From positions 1-39,616 of the forward strand of contig CAJJDH010000060.1 in NCBI GenBank assembly GCA_905182905.1: a stretch of 39,616 bases of DNA, read 5' to 3'. The position numbers were made by a program, and so were the translations under genes. Shown piece after piece: positions 35,439 to 39,616 of this stretch (within the stretch, counting starts at the first letter, position 1; the number at the start of each line of letters is the position of its first letter). The notes beneath the pieces were generated by a model. The model saw only the letters and a list, made by a program, of their open reading frames with translations, ran no database searches and was not told where the DNA came from. This DNA is from a marine gamma proteobacterium HTCC2089. GTDB lineage: Bacteria; Pseudomonadota; Gammaproteobacteria; Pseudomonadales; Azotimanducaceae.

Positions 35439-36803
35439 TTAAAGACCTGCTACTACTTCCAGCGCGGCGGCTAGAGTCTTAACCCCATGCACACTCATAT
35501 TACCTAGCTTCTCTTTCGGACTGTTGGCGAAGGGTACAATGGCGTGCTTAAAGCCATGCTTTGCCGCTTCGCGCAGACGTTCTTGACCATTGGTCACAGG
35601 ACGTAATTCGCCCGTTAGTCCCAACTCGCCAAAGACGATGAGATCTCTGGGCAGCACTCGGTCGCGGAATGAACCCAGCACTGCCAACAGTACTGCTAGG
35701 TCGGCACCGGTTTCGGCTATGCGCACGCCGCCTACAACGTTGGCAAACACATCCTGATCACCTAAGGCTATTCCGCAATGGCGGTGTAATACTGCCAAGT
35801 GCATGGCGAGTCTTTGTTGATCTAAGCCTACTGCTACCCGTTTGGGGTGCCCGCCGGCAACATCGTCTACCAATGCCTGCAACTCTACTAACAATGGCCT
35901 TGTGCCTTCCCATGTTACTGTGGCAATGCTGCCTGGTGAATCTACATCACCGCGCTGAAGAAATATTGCGGAAGGGTTGGCGACTTCTTTCATACCCATA
36001 TCGGTCATGGCGAAGACGCCTAGCTCATTCACTGCGCCAAATCGATTTTTGTGCCCGCGCAAGGTTCTAAAACGGCTACCCGCTGGGCTGTCTAGCATCA
36101 TAAAGCAGTCAATCATGTGCTCTAAAACCTTAGGGCCAGCAATGCCGCCTTCTTTGGTAATGTGGCCTACCAAAACGATGACCACATCTTTTTGCTTTGC
36201 CAAACGGGTGAAATAAGCGGCGGTTTCTTTCACCTGACTCACCGAACCTGGTGTGGAGTCTACTGACTCCATTTGCATGACTTGTATTGAGTCTAGTATC
36301 ACCACCGCAGGCTTTTGCTCTTCAATCAGGTTGGCGATGATTTCTGCACGGGTCTCTGCCGCCACACTTAGTCCATCCAATGGCAGGCTCAGGCGTTTGG
36401 CGCGCATAGCTAACTGCTGCAGCGATTCTTCGCCGGTAACATACAGTACGCCTTTGCTTTGGGCCAAGGTGGTACAGGCTTGCAGTAGCAGGGTACTTTT
36501 CCCCGCGCCGGGGTCGCCACCAATTAGCACTACAGAACCTGGCACGAAGCCGCCGCCTAAGACACGATCTAACTCCTTAAAACCGGAGGCTATGCGCGGA
36601 GTTTCTAAAGCTTCTATTTCACTGAGTTTTTTTACTTGGGCGGTAACGCCTGCGTATCCAACTGCGGCATTGGCAATAGGCGTAATATTCACTCGGCTAA
36701 GGGTATTCCATGCACTGCATACGCTGCATTGACCCTGCCACTTGCTGTGTTCAGCGCCGCAATCTTCGCAGACAAATGCTGACTTAGTTTTACTCTTGGC
36801 CAT
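35439..36803 (-). CDS. radA: DNA repair protein RadA (Sms)
   Basis: A 454-residue branch-migration ATPase that processes recombination intermediates with RecA. It has the N-terminal zinc finger (Cys12, Cys15, Cys26, Cys29), a RecA-like ATPase with Walker A GGDPGAGKST (95-104), the diagnostic KNRFG motif near residue 255 and a C-terminal Lon-protease-like domain lacking protease function. Length is normal. It lies 42 bp downstream of dnaB on the same strand. The cassette-like insert begins just beyond its stop. Confidence 0.95.
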   Translation of the reverse strand: MAKSKTKSAFVCEDCGAEHSKWQGQCSVCSAWNTLSRVNITPIANAAVGYAGVTAQVKKLSEIEALETPRIASGFKELDRVLGGGFVPGSVVLIGGDPGAGKSTLLLQACTTLAQSKGVLYVTGEESLQQLAMRAKRLSLPLDGLSVAAETRAEIIANLIEEQKPAVVILDSIQVMQMESVDSTPGSVSQVKETAAYFTRLAKQKDVVIVLVGHITKEGGIAGPKVLEHMIDCFMMLDSPAGSRFRTLRGHKNRFGAVNELGVFAMTDMGMKEVANPSAIFLQRGDVDSPGSIATVTWEGTRPLLVELQALVDDVAGGHPKRVAVGLDQQRLAMHLAVLHRHCGIALGDQDVFANVVGGVRIAETGADLAVLLAVLGSFRDRVLPRDLIVFGELGLTGELRPVTNGQERLREAAKHGFKHAIVPFANSPKEKLGNMSVHGVKTLAAALEVVAGL

Positions 36804-36845
36804 TTCGCCTCACAGCGGGTTTAGTTATGACGCTTGGGGCACAGA

Positions 36846-38225
36846 TCACTCGACAAAGTCGTTGTACATCTCGTGAGCAAGGTCTTCAAATTTGGTTAAA
36901 TTGCCGGTGAATTTCATTTTCACCTTACCAATTGGTCCGTTACGCTGCTTACCGATAATAATCTCTGCCAACCCAAGGTCTTCGGTATTTTCGTTGTAAA
37001 CCTCGTCCCTATAGATAAACAAGATGACATCGGCATCTTGCTCAATAGCGCCTGATTCGCGCAAATCTGAATTCATTGGTCGTTTGTCGGGTCGAGATTC
37101 TAGCTGGCGGTTGAGCTGAGAGAGCGCAATAACTGGACAACTCATTTCCTTCGCCAACGCTTTTAAAGACCGCGAAATTTCTGAAATTTCTGTAGCACGG
37201 TTTTCGCTGGCCTTTGCTGTCCGCATCAGCTGAAGATAGTCGACTACGATTAAATCTAAACCGCCGGCTTCGCGTGATACACGCCGCGCCCTAGAGCGAA
37301 CTTCGCCGGGCGTCAGTGCTGGTGTGTCGTCAATATATAGGCGCTTATCTTTCAATTGGCTAACTGCGCCGGTAAAGCGCGTCCAGTCTTCATCTTTAAG
37401 TTCGCCGTTACGCAGCCGAGTCTGGTCAATACGCCCAAGGCTAGAAATCATACGCATAACAATTTGCTCGGCTGGCATTTCCATACTAAACACCAGTACA
37501 GAGCCGCCCGACATTGCCGCGTGCTCCACCATATTCACGGCGAACGCTGTTTTACCCATGGACGGACGAGCGGCCAAAATAACCAAGTCAGATGGCTGCC
37601 ACCCCGAGGTTTTTTTATCTAGGTCCTTAAACCCTGATGAAACGCCTGTAATTGCGCCTTTGGAAGCAAAAAGAAACTCCACCTTTTCAACGGCTTTGGC
37701 AAGCAAGGGGGCAATTTTTTCTGGTCCGTTTTCCTTTGCACGGTTTTCCGCAATTTGGAACACAGATTGTTCCGCCAACTCAAGGAGTGTGTCGGTATCA
37801 CGCCCGTCTGGTGTGAAGGCTGAATCTACTATCTGGTTAGCCGCGCCGATAAGCTGGCGCAGTACTGAGCGTTCACGAACAATTTTACCGTAAGCTAGGA
37901 TATTGCTGGCCCCCGGTGTGGACTCTGTCAGTTCCGCCAGGTACGCAATACCACCGGCTTTTTCAAGTAGCCCGCGAGACTGGAGGCGCTCGGAAACTGT
38001 TACTGCGTCTAGGGGCGCGTCGTCTGTTGCCAACTCATTCATGGCCGCAAAAATAATTTGATGCGCAGTTCGATAAAAGTCGGTGTCCGCTACAACCTCT
38101 ATCAGATCAAACCAAGACTGGTCGTCTAACATAAGGCCGCCCAACACAGACTGCTCGGCCTCATTGGAATGGGGCGGAACTTTCAGCGCATTTAGGGCGT
38201 TATTTTCGGAGTCGTACTCAGACAT
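36846..38225 (-). CDS. dnaB: Replicative DNA helicase DnaB
   Basis: The hexameric helicase that unwinds DNA at the replication fork. The 459-residue protein has the N-terminal primase/loader interaction domain (PPHSNEAEQSVLGGLML, 17-33) and a RecA-type ATPase with Walker A ARPSMGKTA (219-227), Walker B LIVVDYLQLM and LSQLNRQLESRPDKRPMNSDLRESGAIEQDAD. No intein is present. It follows rplI after a 261-bp gap containing hairpins. Confidence 0.96.
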   Translation of the reverse strand: MSEYDSENNALNALKVPPHSNEAEQSVLGGLMLDDQSWFDLIEVVADTDFYRTAHQIIFAAMNELATDDAPLDAVTVSERLQSRGLLEKAGGIAYLAELTESTPGASNILAYGKIVRERSVLRQLIGAANQIVDSAFTPDGRDTDTLLELAEQSVFQIAENRAKENGPEKIAPLLAKAVEKVEFLFASKGAITGVSSGFKDLDKKTSGWQPSDLVILAARPSMGKTAFAVNMVEHAAMSGGSVLVFSMEMPAEQIVMRMISSLGRIDQTRLRNGELKDEDWTRFTGAVSQLKDKRLYIDDTPALTPGEVRSRARRVSREAGGLDLIVVDYLQLMRTAKASENRATEISEISRSLKALAKEMSCPVIALSQLNRQLESRPDKRPMNSDLRESGAIEQDADVILFIYRDEVYNENTEDLGLAEIIIGKQRNGPIGKVKMKFTGNLTKFEDLAHEMYNDFVE

Positions 38226-38486
38226 TGGCGATTCAAATTTTCTATTTAGAGGCTGCTCTCACTGCTAGGACAACGGCCAATAAATCAGCAGTTCACTCTT
38301 CGACATGGGATAGAGAGATTGAGCAGTAAACGCTGGGATTGCAAGTCATTGGAGCACATTGACTCAGCGTTGCGTACTTCAGGATTCTATAAGCTGAACA
38401 TTCAGCTGAGATGACTAGGATTTGGCAACCGCGCCCTAATACAGCTAGGTATCAGGGCACAGTATCTGTGCGATCTAATCTACCGC
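38226..38486. other. rplI-dnaB intergenic region with several hairpins
   Basis: Three inverted repeats stand out: GCACAG-TAT-CTGTGC (38457-38471), a 10-bp stem with one mismatch, GCCCTAATAC / GTATCAGGGC around AGCTAG (38433-38458), and AGCTGAA-CA-TTCAGCT (38392-38407). The first two overlap by two bases, so they are alternatives. They sit right after the rplI stop and may end or attenuate the ribosomal transcript, or protect its 3' end; none has a T-run. The dnaB promoter should also be here. No tRNA was seen. Confidence 0.45.
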
Positions 38487-38933
38487 TTACTCTTCAACTA
38501 CAGCGACTTTAATGCCGGCTGTAACGTCAGAGTGAAGTTGTACGGCGATATCGTACTCACCGATGGCGCGGATAGCACCGTCTGGTAGGCGAACTTCGCT
38601 ACGCTCTACTTCATGTCCGTCAGCCGTTAGGGCATCTGCAATGTCCTGTGTACCAACTGAGCCATATAGGCGACCTTCTTCACCAGATTTAACCATGATG
38701 GTCAAAATATGGCCTTCGATTTTCTCGGCGCGAGACTTAGCCACACCCAGAATTTCGTTTGCCTTGGCTTCAAGCTCGGCGCGACGTTGTTCGAATACTT
38801 CACGATTAGCGTTGTTTGCTTGAACCGCTTTAGCATTAGGAATTAGGTAGTTACGTGCAAAGCCAGGCTTTACCGACACTTCATCACCCAAATCACCTAG
38901 ATTATTTACGCGTTCTAATAATATAACGTTCAT
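38487..38933 (-). CDS. rplI: Large ribosomal subunit protein bL9
   Basis: A 148-residue ribosomal protein with the N-terminal MNVILLERVNNLGDLGDEVSVKPGFARNYLIP-type signature, a long connecting helix (about 40-75) and a C-terminal RNA-binding domain. E. coli bL9 has 149 residues. It follows rpsR by 19 bp in the conserved rpsF-rpsR-rplI operon. Confidence 0.97.
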   Translation of the reverse strand: MNVILLERVNNLGDLGDEVSVKPGFARNYLIPNAKAVQANNANREVFEQRRAELEAKANEILGVAKSRAEKIEGHILTIMVKSGEEGRLYGSVGTQDIADALTADGHEVERSEVRLPDGAIRAIGEYDIAVQLHSDVTAGIKVAVVEE

Positions 38934-38952
38934 AGACTTTCCTTATGCCAGC

Positions 38953-39171
38953 TTATTTATGCTGGTCGGTATAAGGCAACAAGGCCAAATATCTAGCGCG
39001 CTTAACTTCTTTTGCAAGATTACGCTGGAATCGGGCTGTTGCGCCGGTGATACGACTGGGAACGATTTTTCCGGTTTCACCAATAAACTGCTTCAGTGAA
39101 TCCAAATCTTTGTAATCCACTTCAATTTCTTTGAACTGGACTTGTACTCTTCTGCCACCGCCTCTCATCAT
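38953..39171 (-). CDS. rpsR: Small ribosomal subunit protein bS18
   Basis: A 72-residue basic protein with [22 protein letters not shown] and [13 protein letters not shown], which are diagnostic of bS18. Its ATG overlaps the rpsF stop as ATGA (39171-39168), so the two are translationally coupled. There is no priB gene between rpsF and rpsR, unlike E. coli. Confidence 0.97.
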   Translation of the reverse strand: MMRGGGRRVQVQFKEIEVDYKDLDSLKQFIGETGKIVPSRITGATARFQRNLAKEVKRARYLALLPYTDQHK

Positions 39172-39616
39172 GATTCTTCTCCTTCAGCTTCTGCTGCTGA
39201 TTCTGCTGTTGGTTCTGCGGGTTCTTCAGCCGGCGCTTCTTCAGCAGCTGATTCTGCGGCTCTGCTAGCAGATTCTTCTTCACGACGACGATCGCGCTCA
39301 CGATCTTTCTCTTTGTCTCGCAACTCTTCTTCGTAGATCTTAGAGTTGCCAGTTACAGGGCCTTTACGTCGTATAACCATGCTACGAATCACAGCATCGT
39401 TAAAGCGGAATGCGCTTTCTAGCTCATCAAGAATTTCTTGACCCACTTCGATGTTGAGCATGATGTAGTGTGCTTTGTGCACTTTATTGATTGGGAAAGC
39501 CAGTTGGCGACGGCCCCAGTCTTCGGTTCTATGCACCGTACCGTTACCGCGTTCTATCATCCCGTGATAGCGTTCGATCATACTTGGTACTTGATCGCTT
39601 TGATCAGGATGTACCA
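39168..39616 (-). CDS. rpsF: Small ribosomal subunit protein bS6, 5' end cut by window edge
   Basis: The frame is open to the right edge. Upstream of the internal ATG at 39581 it reads [11 protein letters not shown], which is the conserved bS6 N-terminal region (E. coli has VHPDQSEQVPG), so the true start lies about 9 codons beyond the window. The body has [22 protein letters not shown] and [11 protein letters not shown], typical of bS6. After the fold comes a long charged tail of about 55 residues, first Glu/Arg/Lys/Asp-rich and then Ala/Glu-rich, longer than the acidic tail of E. coli bS6. It is the first visible gene of the ribosomal operon. Confidence 0.95.
   Translation of the reverse strand, partial: VHPDQSDQVPSMIERYHGMIERGNGTVHRTEDWGRRQLAFPINKVHKAHYIMLNIEVGQEILDELESAFRFNDAVIRSMVIRRKGPVTGNSKIYEEELRDKEKDRERDRRREEESASRAAESAAEEAPAEEPAEPTAESAAEAEGEES

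Noticed and set aside
39579-39581. ATG at 39581 as the rpsF start
   Set aside because: The frame continues upstream with the conserved bS6 sequence, so this is an internal methionine.

Overview
The window reads as chromosomal DNA of a gammaproteobacterium, most likely a marine, aerobic, Gram-negative heterotroph. The reasons are the gene orders rpsF-rpsR-rplI-dnaB-radA and nrdR-ribD-nusB-thiL-pgpA, the xseB-ispA pair, a Coq4-family quinone gene, a large TonB-dependent receptor, an RND pump and many exported lipoprotein hydrolases. Base composition looks moderate (near half GC by eye) and even, except for one clearly AT-rich gene at 34105-35142. No rRNA, tRNA, CRISPR array, transposase, integrase or prophage gene was seen.

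Layout. 1-1656: a YgjP-type metalloprotease (cut by the left edge) behind a Coq4-family gene. 1866-3812: an S41 protease lipoprotein. 4009-10510: a photobiology/membrane-lipid neighbourhood with an OmpR-type regulator, a CPD photolyase, a histidine kinase on the other strand, and DUF2878, NTF2-like lipoprotein and DUF1295 genes; the last is fused to a C-terminal DUF6134-like domain. 10511-13757: a TonB-dependent receptor with an elaborate upstream region and a good terminator. 13862-25870: accessory metabolism and export, namely a class III CoA-transferase, an M28 aminopeptidase lipoprotein, an RraA-like protein, an RND permease/adaptor pair, an acyl-CoA ligase and a type-B carboxylesterase lipoprotein. 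25992-33876: housekeeping genes xseB, ispA, pgpA, thiL, nusB, ribD, nrdR, glyA and ettA. 34021-35142: a foreign-looking insert. 35439-39616: radA, dnaB, rplI, rpsR and rpsF (cut by the right edge).

The most interesting structure lies between ettA and radA. An AT-rich gene for an unknown single-pass membrane protein ends inside a ~97-bp imperfect palindrome with the layout of an integron attC recombination site: AAC at one end, GTTAGGT at the other, paired inner boxes and an extrahelical base. This looks like a solitary gene cassette inserted between core genes with no integrase nearby. Other leads are four tandem 11-bp repeats and a 17-bp palindrome before the TonB receptor, a possible cloverleaf-like leader before the acyl-CoA ligase, a 15-bp palindrome shared by the divergent glyA and ettA genes, phased CGTGAAG boxes before the NTF2-like gene, and the DUF1295 fusion.

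How the genes work together: the right-hand third is translation, replication, repair and cofactor housekeeping. The photolyase, two-component system and DUF2878/NTF2/DUF1295 genes resemble a reduced form of clusters linked in other Gammaproteobacteria to light or oxidative stress and lipid modification. The acyl-CoA ligase, CoA-transferase, esterase and RND pump suggest handling of hydrophobic carboxylic acids or esters, but no substrate can be read from the sequence.
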